Positions 44,800 to 52,897 of a stretch of 64,000 nucleotides of DNA are shown in pieces; position 1 is the stretch's first letter, and each line of letters starts with the position of its first letter. The position numbers were made by a program, and so were the translations under genes. The notes below the pieces were generated by a model. That model was not told the DNA's origin. It was given only the letters and a program-made list of their open reading frames with translations, and ran no database searches. The DNA comes from Xylanibacter rodentium (GTDB lineage Bacteria > Bacteroidota > Bacteroidia > Bacteroidales > Bacteroidaceae), in contig NZ_JABKKE010000001.1 in assembly GCF_013166575.1 (NCBI RefSeq), forward strand, positions 62,001 through 126,000, given 5' to 3'.

Positions 44800-45906
44800 A
44801 TGACACACACGTGTACAAAAGTAACAGTTTGTCAGAGAGCGATTCGGAATAATCGCATCTCCTTGTATCTGGACTATTATCCGGCAATTCGTAACCCCGA
44901 AACCATGCAGATGAGCCGTCGGGAATACCTCGGCATTTACATCTATGCCCACCCGAAAAACGAAATGAAACGGGAGTTTAACAACGATATGTTGAACAAG
45001 GCAGAGGCTATCCGTTGCATCAGGGTACAGTCGCTCATCAATGAAGAGTTCGGCTTCTTGGATAAGACCAAACAAAAAGACGACTTCCTCGCCTACTTCA
45101 AGAAGATGTGCCGAAGTAAGGATCAGAAATGGATGTTTGTCTATCAGCATTTCTATAACTTCGTCAAAGGGCAATGTACCTTTGGTGAGGTAAATGTGGA
45201 CTTGTGCAAGAAGTTCAGAGAGTATCTGTTGAACGCCAAACAACTCAAACATAGCAATCGCCCCATATCCCTCAATTCGGCATCCGGTTATTACTCCACT
45301 TTTAGAGGATTATTAAAGATTGCCTATCGAGATAAATGGTTTCGAGAAAACATCAATGACTACCTTGATAAGATTGAGCCACAAGATGTGAAGAAAGAGT
45401 ATCTGACACTGGACGAAGTGAAACAACTTGCCGCCACCCCTTGCGACATCCCCGTTCTGAAAGTCGCTTCTCTGTTTGCTTGTCTGACAGGCTTACGTAT
45501 CAGCGATATTCTCAATCTTCAATGGGAAGACTTTGCCATCGCTCCCGACCAAGGCTATTGTTTGCGTATCAGAACACAGAAAACCCAAACAGAAGCAACG
45601 CTCCCCATCAGTTACGAAGCCTACGAACTATTCGGTACGCCCGACACAAGTAAGGTATTCAAAGGATTACAGCGAAGCATGATTAACTATCCGCTGAAGA
45701 ACCGGCTCAAAAAGGCAGGAATAACGAAGCCGATAACCTTCCACGGATTTCGTCACTCCTACGCAGTTATCCAAATCTCTTTAGGTACAGATATTTATAC
45801 GGTTTCAAAGATGCTAACCCACAAAAACGTTTCCACCACTCAAATCTATGCAGATTTGGTTAATGTGAAAAAACGGGAGACAGCCAATAAGATTTCACTG
45901 AAATAA
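44800..45906 (+). CDS. Tyrosine recombinase (integrase)
   Basis: The 368-residue protein has an N-terminal arm-binding part, a SAM-like core-binding domain around residues 90-190 and a C-terminal catalytic domain. The catalytic residues are Arg233 (GLRISDIL), His315 and Arg318 (HGFRHSY), His341 (LTHKN) and Tyr350 (TQIYADL). It should integrate and excise the element by site-specific recombination. Such integrases usually use the 3' ends of genes as targets. A small RhuM-like gene follows after 8 bases. Confidence 0.96.
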   Translation: MTHTCTKVTVCQRAIRNNRISLYLDYYPAIRNPETMQMSRREYLGIYIYAHPKNEMKREFNNDMLNKAEAIRCIRVQSLINEEFGFLDKTKQKDDFLAYFKKMCRSKDQKWMFVYQHFYNFVKGQCTFGEVNVDLCKKFREYLLNAKQLKHSNRPISLNSASGYYSTFRGLLKIAYRDKWFRENINDYLDKIEPQDVKKEYLTLDEVKQLAATPCDIPVLKVASLFACLTGLRISDILNLQWEDFAIAPDQGYCLRIRTQKTQTEATLPISYEAYELFGTPDTSKVFKGLQRSMINYPLKNRLKKAGITKPITFHGFRHSYAVIQISLGTDIYTVSKMLTHKNVSTTQIYADLVNVKKRETANKISLK

Positions 45907-45914
45907 ATACACCT

Positions 45915-46277
45915 ATGAAACGAGGAATCATAACAAACAACGGGCAAGGCATCCATATTTCTGATAGCGAAGTATGGATGACCTCTTGGGAGATTGCCGA
46001 CTTGTTTTATACAACGGTTGGAGCTATCAATCTTCGCATAAAAACGATATTGAAAGCCAATATCTTAAAGGAGTATGAAGTCTGCCAATGTATAAGATTA
46101 AAGAATGGGAATTATGCCGACGTGTATAATCTCAACATGATTATAGCCCTATCCTACCAAATAAATACTGGACATTCAGCTGAATTCAGGAAATGGGTTA
46201 TCAATAAAGTTGCCTCCAAGCAGAAGAACATATCACTATTTATTCCAATAAGGTCAGCTAACACTTACAATTGCTAA
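45915..46277 (+). CDS. RhuM-like small protein
   Basis: The 120-residue protein contains VWMTSWEIADLFYTTVGAIN, KEYEVCQCIRLKNGNYADVY and LNMIIALSYQINTGHSAEFR, which resemble the virulence RhuM/KilA-type N-terminal region often found beside integrases. It is shorter than most RhuM proteins (over 300 residues), so it may be a small form or a remnant. Its role is unknown. It follows the integrase closely and ends at a terminator. Confidence 0.65.
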   Translation: MKRGIITNNGQGIHISDSEVWMTSWEIADLFYTTVGAINLRIKTILKANILKEYEVCQCIRLKNGNYADVYNLNMIIALSYQINTGHSAEFRKWVINKVASKQKNISLFIPIRSANTYNC

Positions 46278-46290
46278 TACCCACAACTTA

Positions 46291-46325
46291 AAAGTCCGAT
46301 GTAGGCTAGTCCCATGTCGGACTTT
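46291..46325 (+). terminator. Terminator after the RhuM-like gene
   Basis: AAAGTCCGA (46,291-46,299) pairs with TCGGACTTT (46,317-46,325), followed by CCTTTGC. Confidence 0.65.
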
Positions 46326-46425
46326 CCTTTGCTATTGTGGCACAGGTGGCATAGAAAAATGCTACCTATCGGTGCCAAAAGCTACCACTTCTCGGGAAAT
46401 GTATCTACACATCTTGCAAATGATA

Positions 46426-46433
46426 TATATTTG
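46426..46433 (+). promoter_or_regulatory. -7 box of the membrane protein gene
   Basis: TATATTTG matches TAnnTTTG, 27 bases before the ATG at 46,460. Confidence 0.5.
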
Positions 46434-46459
46434 CACATAAACGATTAACATATATCATT

Positions 46460-47347
46460 ATGGAGCAGAAAAAGACAGAACATATTACTTTGAATCTGAT
46501 TGTTTTCGGAACAATCGTCATCATTGGTATTTTAGCCCGTCAGACCGCATTGCACTATGGTTGGGATGAGTTCAGCGGCTACCTTATTTTGGTGGTATGC
46601 TCCATTGTCATAGGAGCTATCTATCTCAATCTACAAATGGTATTCAGCCAACTTCTTTCACCGACAATAGAGAAGTGCTTTATGAGATTTGAGTGTTACC
46701 GCAATAAGGCTATAGCGGTAGAATCTCCAGTGGCACACACGGGACTTGCCGAAAATACTATAAATTCAGAACCTATCATTTCTGAACCAGAACCAGAACC
46801 CGAAGTCGAAACTACATCTGACACAACAGAAGAAGTTTCTACTCCTTCGTGTCTTGAACTTAATGAAGACGTGGCAGAACTTCCAAAGGAAGAAGCCACA
46901 CCTTCTACTATCAATAATATATCTATCGAAGAATCCAAGCAACCGACAGAATACGAGATATTCCGTGCCAATGCTATGGCCGAAAAGGAACGGGCATCGC
47001 AAGAAAAGTTAGATAAGGTTCTCTCATATACGAAACAACACTTAGTTCTCTATCTTAGCGAAACTGACCTTAATCGTCTATGTGGATATATCACAGAATA
47101 CTACTTCTCAGATTCCCTGCCTAAAGTTGAGCAGATAAAGGTAGATGCTCAATTAAAAACCATTGACATCATGCACTTTGGTTGGAATATCGGCAAGGTA
47201 TTCGGCAAACCACGCCTACAGACTGCCACATTCATAAAAAGAGTATTTGCTCATACTCTCCGTGATTCGGAAATATCCACCATTGAGCGCAAAATGTCGC
47301 ACACGGAATCTGAGTGCAAGATTAAGCTGGATAGAAAGATTGCATAA
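46460..47347 (+). CDS. Element-borne membrane protein
   Basis: The 295-residue protein has two N-terminal membrane segments (LNLIVFGTIVIIGILARQTA and YLILVVCSIVIGAIYLNLQM), an acidic Glu/Ser/Thr-rich linker around residues 95-150 (SEPEPEPEVETTSDTTEE) and a helical C-terminal domain (LSETDLNRLCGYITEYYFSD). Similar proteins occur in Bacteroidales mobilizable elements without a known job. It may tie the element's machinery to the membrane, but this is a guess. Confidence 0.6.
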   Translation: MEQKKTEHITLNLIVFGTIVIIGILARQTALHYGWDEFSGYLILVVCSIVIGAIYLNLQMVFSQLLSPTIEKCFMRFECYRNKAIAVESPVAHTGLAENTINSEPIISEPEPEPEVETTSDTTEEVSTPSCLELNEDVAELPKEEATPSTINNISIEESKQPTEYEIFRANAMAEKERASQEKLDKVLSYTKQHLVLYLSETDLNRLCGYITEYYFSDSLPKVEQIKVDAQLKTIDIMHFGWNIGKVFGKPRLQTATFIKRVFAHTLRDSEISTIERKMSHTESECKIKLDRKIA

Positions 47348-47355
47348 CCAAGAAG

Positions 47356-47859
47356 CTACCTTCTATTTTGACTAGAATAATGAGCCTCTAAGCTATGTAG
47401 CTGTTGAACAAACAAGTTTGTTTGTTTCGTATTTTCAACCTTATGGTATAAACATATCATTATATATTCTGCCAATAAATTTTCATTGTGAATATAATGA
47501 TGAGCACAATCAAACACAGGTATATTAGGGTCTAACTTTACATTTTCCACAACATCTATACGGATAGGAAAATATCCATAAACATTGAATTTATCCGATG
47601 TCCTAGCCCAACACCACTTATATAGACAAGACCCACCAAATGAATCAGATGTATAGTTCCTTATATAGTATAAGATTTTTAAACGCTTCCATAGGTATGG
47701 CAATAGTATAACGAGACCTATTGCCAGAACAATTATCCACAATGGTATAGGGTATGTAATATATGATGATGGAATACTAAATAGAATTTCCAATAATCCT
47801 ATCAATGATAAAACACCACCAACTATTGGCTTTGAAAAGAATAACAACATTTTTTTCAT
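47356..47859 (-). CDS. Small membrane protein, AT-rich
   Basis: The 167-residue protein has two membrane segments near the start (FSKPIVGGVLSLIGLLEILF and PLWIIVLAIGLVILLPYLWK) and a soluble C-terminal part without recognisable motifs. It is the only minus-strand gene of the element, converges on the upstream membrane protein gene with only 8 bases between stops, and has a TACCTTTG -7 box at 47,902-47,909. Its base composition looks lower in GC than its neighbours, which fits late insertion. Confidence 0.6.
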   Translation of the reverse strand: MKKMLLFFSKPIVGGVLSLIGLLEILFSIPSSYITYPIPLWIIVLAIGLVILLPYLWKRLKILYYIRNYTSDSFGGSCLYKWCWARTSDKFNVYGYFPIRIDVVENVKLDPNIPVFDCAHHYIHNENLLAEYIMICLYHKVENTKQTNLFVQQLHSLEAHYSSQNRR

Positions 47860-47957
47860 TGTGTAGAACTTATCTTTAAAACTGTACCTATTTTACAAGT
47901 ACAAAGGTAGCTAAATTCCTTGTAATCACGGCCAACCACCTTCAAAAAGTTATTCAT

Positions 47958-48008
47958 CAGTTATATTTTGGTGAATAATTCCACCATTGAAACACCTGTT
48001 TCCTTTGC
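47958..48008 (+). promoter_or_regulatory. Promoter-operator of the HTH-primase operon, copy B
   Basis: This is the second copy of the 51-base module at 44,714, ending 27 bases before the ATG at 48,036. The shared words include GGTGAAT, CCACCATTGAA and TTCCTTTGC. Confidence 0.65.
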
Positions 48009-48035
48009 CGTCGAACAATTAAAAACGAGCGACGT

Positions 48036-48404
48036 ATGCAAAAAGAAACAGTAACATTTGATAAGCTGCCCGAAGCGGTAGATTATCTGACCGAACAGGT
48101 CATCGAGTTGAAAAGAATGGTGTCGGAACTTCAACCTCCTACATCAGACAAACACGTGTTGGTTGAAATTGAGGATGCTTGCCGTATCATCAGAAAAGCC
48201 AAACCAACCATTTATACCTTGGTACGCAAGGGACTGCTTCCTGCCTATAAGAAAGGTAAGAAGCTCTATTTCTACGAGGACGAACTTCTTTCTTGGATTG
48301 AGAACGGACGGAAAAAGACTTCCGAACAAACATATGAGGAGATGCTGGCAAATATGCAAGGCAGTGTCCGTCATAAGCCCAAATCATCCGTGAAACTTAA
48401 ATGA
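48036..48404 (+). CDS. Excisionase-like HTH protein
   Basis: The 122-residue protein has an HTH_17 excisionase/MerR-like domain at residues 45-95: VEIEDACRIIRKAKPTIYTL followed by VRKGLLPAYKKGKKLYFYED. Such proteins bind DNA and either aid excision or regulate the element. Its stop overlaps the next start (ATGA), so it is coupled to the DUF3987 gene. It is the first gene after the second promoter-operator copy. Confidence 0.8.
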   Translation: MQKETVTFDKLPEAVDYLTEQVIELKRMVSELQPPTSDKHVLVEIEDACRIIRKAKPTIYTLVRKGLLPAYKKGKKLYFYEDELLSWIENGRKKTSEQTYEEMLANMQGSVRHKPKSSVKLK

Positions 48405-49789
48405 GTGTAGCTATGGATACATATTCTATTAATCCGGCATCCATCATTGACAAAGCGGTTGATTTAAGTATGCGACTGGCGGGTACTGATTTTCCAGTCA
48501 GCATATTTCCGACAAAAATCCAACGCATCATCAGCGAGGTACACGAATGCCATAATTACCCTACTGACTACATCGCCGCAGCCATCCTTACGGCAATAGC
48601 GGTCGGCATAGGTAACATGCATCTTGCCCAAATCAAACAAGGCTGGCTGGAAAGCCCCATCCTGTATATGGCATTGATTGGAAGACCGGGAGCTAACAAA
48701 AGCCATCCGCTCAGCTTTGCGATGAAACCGTTTCTTGATTATGACTACCGACAGAATCAGGAATTTGAAAAGGCTCTTGCCAAGTACGATGAGCTGATGA
48801 GCATGAGCCGCAAGGAACGTGCGGAAAGCGGTGGAGAGCAATTTCCGCAAGAGCCTATCCGCAAACGCTTCTTGGTTTCGGATGTAACGCCCGAAGGATT
48901 GAGCCTCATTCATGCGCAAAATAAACGCGGGCTATGCTTGTGGGCCGATGAATTATCCGCTTGGTTCAAGAACTTCAATCGATACAACAACGGTTCGGAA
49001 GAACAGTTCTGGCTTTCGGTATTCAGTGCCAAGACCACCATATCCGACCGCAAGAATGCCAAGAGTTTCATCTTCATCAAGCGTCCGTATATATCGGTCA
49101 TTGGTACTATCCAAAAGAAAATCCTGAACGAGTTGGCTAAAGGTGAACGCTCCAGCAACGGGTTTATCGACCGCATCCTGTTTGTGATGCCCAATCTGCA
49201 ACAGAAGGCACGATGGAATGACAAAGAATTGCCGGAAGATATAGAACAAGAATGGAATGCCATTATTGACCAACTTATACAATCAGAGTGTAACCTCAAT
49301 GAACAAGGAGAGATTGACCCGCAAATTCTCTGCTTCTCAGAGGATGCCAAGAAACGGCTTTACGAGTGGCAGCACCATTTCTCAGAGCTGTGCGACCGGG
49401 AAACAAATGATACCATCGTAAGTATCTATTGCAAGCAGGAGATATACATCATCCGCTTCTGCCTGATTATCCAACTGGCACGATGGACTTGCGGAGAGTG
49501 TGACAAGACGTGTATCGACCTGCTGGCCGTGGAGAGAGCCATTAAACTGACGGAGTATTTCAAAGAGTCCGCATTGAGCGTACAGAATATTCTGAATGAA
49601 AATGCCCTCAACAGCCAGCAACAAGCGATAGTCAATCTGTTGCCTCCTTCCTTTACTACTGCCCAAGCTATACAGGTAGCCGAGCAAAACGGAATGAAGG
49701 AGCGGACATTTCAACGCTTCCTCAATGACAATATCGGGAAGTTGTTCCGCAAAGAGAAGCATGGAGAATATTCAAAGATTAACCTGTGA
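48401..49789 (+). CDS. DUF3987 protein (YfjI-type, replication-linked)
   Basis: The 462-residue protein has a P-loop, ALIGRPGANKSHPLSFAMKP, and the DUF3987 blocks LVSDVTPEGLSLIHAQNKRG with LCLWADELSAWFKNFNRYNN. The C-terminal end folds into a winged-helix-like region (TTAQAIQVAEQNGMKERTFQ). The family is found in plasmids, phages and mobilizable elements next to primases and probably acts as a helicase or ATPase in replication. It lies between the HTH gene and the primase-like gene. Confidence 0.82.
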   Translation: MSVAMDTYSINPASIIDKAVDLSMRLAGTDFPVSIFPTKIQRIISEVHECHNYPTDYIAAAILTAIAVGIGNMHLAQIKQGWLESPILYMALIGRPGANKSHPLSFAMKPFLDYDYRQNQEFEKALAKYDELMSMSRKERAESGGEQFPQEPIRKRFLVSDVTPEGLSLIHAQNKRGLCLWADELSAWFKNFNRYNNGSEEQFWLSVFSAKTTISDRKNAKSFIFIKRPYISVIGTIQKKILNELAKGERSSNGFIDRILFVMPNLQQKARWNDKELPEDIEQEWNAIIDQLIQSECNLNEQGEIDPQILCFSEDAKKRLYEWQHHFSELCDRETNDTIVSIYCKQEIYIIRFCLIIQLARWTCGECDKTCIDLLAVERAIKLTEYFKESALSVQNILNENALNSQQQAIVNLLPPSFTTAQAIQVAEQNGMKERTFQRFLNDNIGKLFRKEKHGEYSKINL

Positions 49790-49867
49790 CATTTTTGTCG
49801 GTTTTGACACTTTCCAAGCGAAAACGACAATAACGACAAAAATGACACATATAAAAAGAAACATACA

Positions 49868-50947
49868 ATGAGTACACATAGATTCATATTAGAACCCTAC
49901 AAAGGTGTCAGCACCCGGCATACTTGCCCGAACTGCCACCGCAAAAGATGTTTTTCAAAGTATATCGATACAGAGAAACAAATCCGGTTCCCTGATTACG
50001 TAGGTCGTTGTGACCATGAGCAGAAATGCGGTTATCACTTCACGCCTCGTGATTACTTTGAGCAGAATCCATCTGAAAAAGAAAAGTTTGCTGAGAATAG
50101 CTTCGGAAGTTATACACCTATTAAAGATGTAAAACCGATAGCCATCTCCTACATGGATTTGGATATAGTCAACCAATCATTGCGTGGCTATCCTGCGAAC
50201 AAGTTGTTTCAGTTTCTATCGGCTCAGTTCGGAGAGGCAGAAACATTAAAGCTAATGAAGAGATACAAGGTTGGCACATCCAAGTATTGGGACGGTGCAA
50301 CCGTATTCTGGCAGACGGACAATCAGAATAAAGTTCGCACGGGTAAGATAATGCTTTACAATTCCGAAACAGGTAAGCGGATAAAAGAACCGTACAATCA
50401 TGTCACGTGGGTACACTCCGTACTGCACAAGGGCGATTACAATTTGAAGCAATGCTTCTTTGGTGAACATCTGCTTCCTGAAGACAAAAGCCGTCCTGTT
50501 GCACTGGTCGAAAGCGAGAAAACAGCACTCATCGCTTCCTACTATCTGCCGCAATTCTTATGGATAGCATCAGGTGGAAAGAACGGCTGTTTCAATGCCA
50601 ACAACCTATCTGTTCTAGCAGGAAGAAACGTTGTGTTATTCCCTGACTTGGGAGCGACCGACTATTGGCAGAGCAAAATCGGGCTGATGAAAAGCTACGG
50701 AATTGAGGTGCGAATGTTCGATTATCTGGAAGCCAACGCCACCGAAAACGAGCGAAAAGAGGGGTACGACATAGCCGATTATCTACTCAAAGTGAAGCCT
50801 GATGAAGCCATCCTTCAACAAATGATAAGGAAGAATCCGGTCTTGAAAGCACTAATAGAAACATTCGATTTAAAGCTCGTCAGCGTACAACAAGGCATTC
50901 CACAACCGAAGGTTTCACCACCCAAGAAACGAGGATTCAGACTTTGA
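49868..50947 (+). CDS. TOPRIM primase-like protein (DUF6371 type)
   Basis: The 359-residue protein begins with a zinc-binding region (RHTCPNCHRKRCFSKYID and GRCDHEQKCGYHFTP), followed by a TOPRIM-like domain: PVALVESEKTALIASYYLPQ gives the catalytic Glu, and NVVLFPDLGATDYWQSKIGL gives the DxD-type acidic site (weakly, with only one Asp). This looks like a small DnaG-related primase of mobile elements. It ends in KKRGFRL, the same tail as the relaxase. The next region holds the candidate oriT. Confidence 0.8.
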   Translation: MSTHRFILEPYKGVSTRHTCPNCHRKRCFSKYIDTEKQIRFPDYVGRCDHEQKCGYHFTPRDYFEQNPSEKEKFAENSFGSYTPIKDVKPIAISYMDLDIVNQSLRGYPANKLFQFLSAQFGEAETLKLMKRYKVGTSKYWDGATVFWQTDNQNKVRTGKIMLYNSETGKRIKEPYNHVTWVHSVLHKGDYNLKQCFFGEHLLPEDKSRPVALVESEKTALIASYYLPQFLWIASGGKNGCFNANNLSVLAGRNVVLFPDLGATDYWQSKIGLMKSYGIEVRMFDYLEANATENERKEGYDIADYLLKVKPDEAILQQMIRKNPVLKALIETFDLKLVSVQQGIPQPKVSPPKKRGFRL

Positions 50948-50965
50948 ACTTAGGGAGAGGAATCG

Positions 50966-51042
50966 AGACTTTTTTTACTGTAGCAAGTTAATGTCGGTGT
51001 ATTACATTTCCCGACCACTTGCTCCTCAAAAAGTCTGAGGAG
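50966..51042. other. Candidate oriT with nested and competing stems
   Basis: Three nested perfect arm pairs lie here: AGACTTTTT (50,966-50,974) with AAAAAGTCT (51,028-51,036), AGCAAGT (50,982-50,988) with ACTTGCT (51,017-51,023), and GTCGG (50,993-50,997) with CCGAC (51,011-51,015). A competing hairpin pairs CTCCTCA (51,022-51,028) with TGAGGAG (51,036-51,042). The place directly upstream of mobC and the relaxase gene is where oriT usually lies in Bacteroidales mobilizable elements. The nick site is not identified. Confidence 0.6.
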
Positions 51043-51086
51043 GCGGTTCCCAATGGTCACACATTATTCACTAAAAACAGATTCAA

Positions 51087-51395
51087 ATGGAAAAGAAATA
51101 TACAGTAACACTCCGTCTGTCATATCAGCAATACGCATGGCTTGGTGCGCTTTGCAGACGGAGCAAGCAGACTCAAAGCGAAGTGATCCGTTCGCTCATC
51201 GAAAACGGTTCGGTACGTGAACGAATCACGCAAGAGCATATCCACATCATCCGTCAACTGATTGGCGAAAGTATCAATCTTAACCAGTTGGCAAGACAGG
51301 CAAACACCTACGGTTTCTTCGCTGTAGCGGACAGATGCAAGGAAATGGCTCAGCACATTAACCTACTTATAAAACGTTTGAAAGATGATCGGTAA
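51087..51395 (+). CDS. mobC: MobC-type mobilization protein
   Basis: The 102-residue protein has a ribbon-helix-helix-like start (KKYTVTLRLSYQQYAWLGAL, then KQTQSEVIRSLIENGSV) and a helical tail with INLNQLARQANTYGFFAVAD, the typical MobC relaxosome pattern (the 'NLNQL A' box). It should bind oriT and help the relaxase. Its end overlaps the relaxase start by 11 bases. Confidence 0.87.
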   Translation: MEKKYTVTLRLSYQQYAWLGALCRRSKQTQSEVIRSLIENGSVRERITQEHIHIIRQLIGESINLNQLARQANTYGFFAVADRCKEMAQHINLLIKRLKDDR

Positions 51396-52326
51396 ACAGA
51401 CTAAAGGGACATCGTTCGGTGGCTGTGTTAGCTATGTTCTCAAAGAGGAGAAATCCAAATTGCTGGAAGCAGTTGGAGTAGAAGGTACACCCGAACAGAT
51501 GGCGGAGCAATTTGAGTTACAATCGCTACTCAATGATAAGGTAAAGAATATTGTCGGACATACTTCGCTCAACTTCTCACCAGAAGATAGCGAACGCTTG
51601 AAACATGATGATGAACTGATGTTGCAAATTACCCACGACTACATGAAACTGATGGGCATCGAAAACACGCAGTATATCATTGCCCGGCATATCGACCGTG
51701 AACATCCGCATTGCCACATCGTCTTTAATCGAGTGGACAATGACGGCAAAACGATTAGCGACAAGAATGACTTTCGCAGGAATGAGAAAGTTTGCAAAAT
51801 GTTGACCGCCAAATATCGCTTGCATTTTGCCAATGGTAAAGACCATATCAAGGAAGAACGATTGCGCCCTTATGACCGAGCAAAGCATGAGATATACAAA
51901 GCGTTGAAAGAGGAACTGTCCCAAGTACAAAATTGGGCTGACTTAAAGGATGCACTTGCCGACCGAGACATTGATATGAAATTCAAGGTCAGCCGAACTA
52001 CACGGGAAATACAGGGTGTAAAATTTGAGTACAACGGTTTTTCTTTCTCCGGCTCTAAGATTAGCCGAGAGTTCAGCTACTTGAATATCGACAACCGACT
52101 AGAAGAGAATGCTTGTGCATCCTTGTTTGAATCACCCAAACAGGAATCCAGACATAAGGAAGAAAATGTACAACAAAGCGTTTCCCATTCCGATGATGGC
52201 TCAAGCATCAGTCTCGGCTTGCTAAACGGCAACTCATCCTACGATGCCACTGCCGCAGAAGAAGCCGAGTTCAATCGCCTGATGAAAAAGAAAAAGGCTA
52301 AGCGCAAGCGAGGCTTTCGTTTATAA
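51385..52326 (+). CDS. MOBP-type relaxase
   Basis: The 313-residue protein begins MIGKQTKGTSFGGCVSYVLK. The relaxase histidine triad lies in RHIDREHPHCHIVFNRVDND, and the catalytic Tyr is probably in THDYMKLMG or a nearby residue. It should nick oriT and pilot the strand into a recipient, using transfer channels provided by another element. The C-terminal basic tail ends KRKRGFRL, matching the primase-like protein two genes upstream. Confidence 0.93.
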   Translation: MIGKQTKGTSFGGCVSYVLKEEKSKLLEAVGVEGTPEQMAEQFELQSLLNDKVKNIVGHTSLNFSPEDSERLKHDDELMLQITHDYMKLMGIENTQYIIARHIDREHPHCHIVFNRVDNDGKTISDKNDFRRNEKVCKMLTAKYRLHFANGKDHIKEERLRPYDRAKHEIYKALKEELSQVQNWADLKDALADRDIDMKFKVSRTTREIQGVKFEYNGFSFSGSKISREFSYLNIDNRLEENACASLFESPKQESRHKEENVQQSVSHSDDGSSISLGLLNGNSSYDATAAEEAEFNRLMKKKKAKRKRGFRL

Positions 52327-52361
52327 TTCACTATTCATTAATTTTTTAAACTCAATCAATT

Positions 52362-52766
52362 ATGGTACAAAACGATTTGATTCTTGATTTCAATCTCTAC
52401 TTGTGTGAGAAATTCGGCTACAGAAACAGTTGTAGCGTGATGCAAAATGCCAATGGCTTTTGCGTGGACATCCGTGAACGTGATTTAAACTGCTACATTC
52501 GCTTCTGGGAGTACAGCGACGGAAGAGGCAACTTCCCCGACTGGTCTATCATCATTGTGCGCAGCAACTTCAAAAAGAACCAAGAAGAAAGCCTAAAAGA
52601 TTTGGCTCGCTTCTTCAAGGAGTACATGCCACGCTACGGTTACAAATACCTCTGCACCGAAGGCGACGACTACAAGTATTATCAGACACTCGGTTTGAAA
52701 CTTATCCATAAAGACTTGTTCGGGCAAGATAACTATGGATTGGCGTTGAAAGATTTGAATGTCTGA
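52362..52766 (+). CDS. Hypothetical protein next to the mob genes
   Basis: The 134-residue protein has no motif I recognise. Parts such as NSCSVMQNANGFCVDIRERD and DGRGNFPDWSIIIVRSNFKK suggest a compact alpha/beta fold, with no signal peptide or membrane segment. It follows the relaxase by 35 bases and is the last backbone gene before the terminator-promoter module that begins the defence cargo. It could be a mobilization accessory or immunity factor; I cannot tell. Confidence 0.65.
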   Translation: MVQNDLILDFNLYLCEKFGYRNSCSVMQNANGFCVDIRERDLNCYIRFWEYSDGRGNFPDWSIIIVRSNFKKNQEESLKDLARFFKEYMPRYGYKYLCTEGDDYKYYQTLGLKLIHKDLFGQDNYGLALKDLNV

Positions 52767-52784
52767 TACTTGGTTTAGGGTTAA

Positions 52785-52815
52785 GGAGAGGACTTTTTCC
52801 TCTCCTTTTCTCTTT
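52785..52815 (+). terminator. Terminator before the reverse-transcriptase cassette
   Basis: GGAGAGGA (52,785-52,792) pairs perfectly with TCCTCTCC (52,798-52,805), followed by TTTTCTCTTT. It resembles the terminator after the cassette at 56,695. Confidence 0.8.
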
Positions 52816-52833
52816 ATATAGCAGATAATTTTA

Positions 52834-52841
52834 TATCTTTG
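52834..52841 (+). promoter_or_regulatory. -7 box of the reverse-transcriptase cassette
   Basis: TATCTTTG matches TAnnTTTG, 57 bases before the first reverse transcriptase ATG. The stretch TTTTATATCTTTGCAA is shared with the module at 56,741. Confidence 0.65.
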
Positions 52842-52897
52842 CAAGCGGAAATAATGAGTATTCTTCGAAACATATAAAAATAGATAAACTCAAAGAG

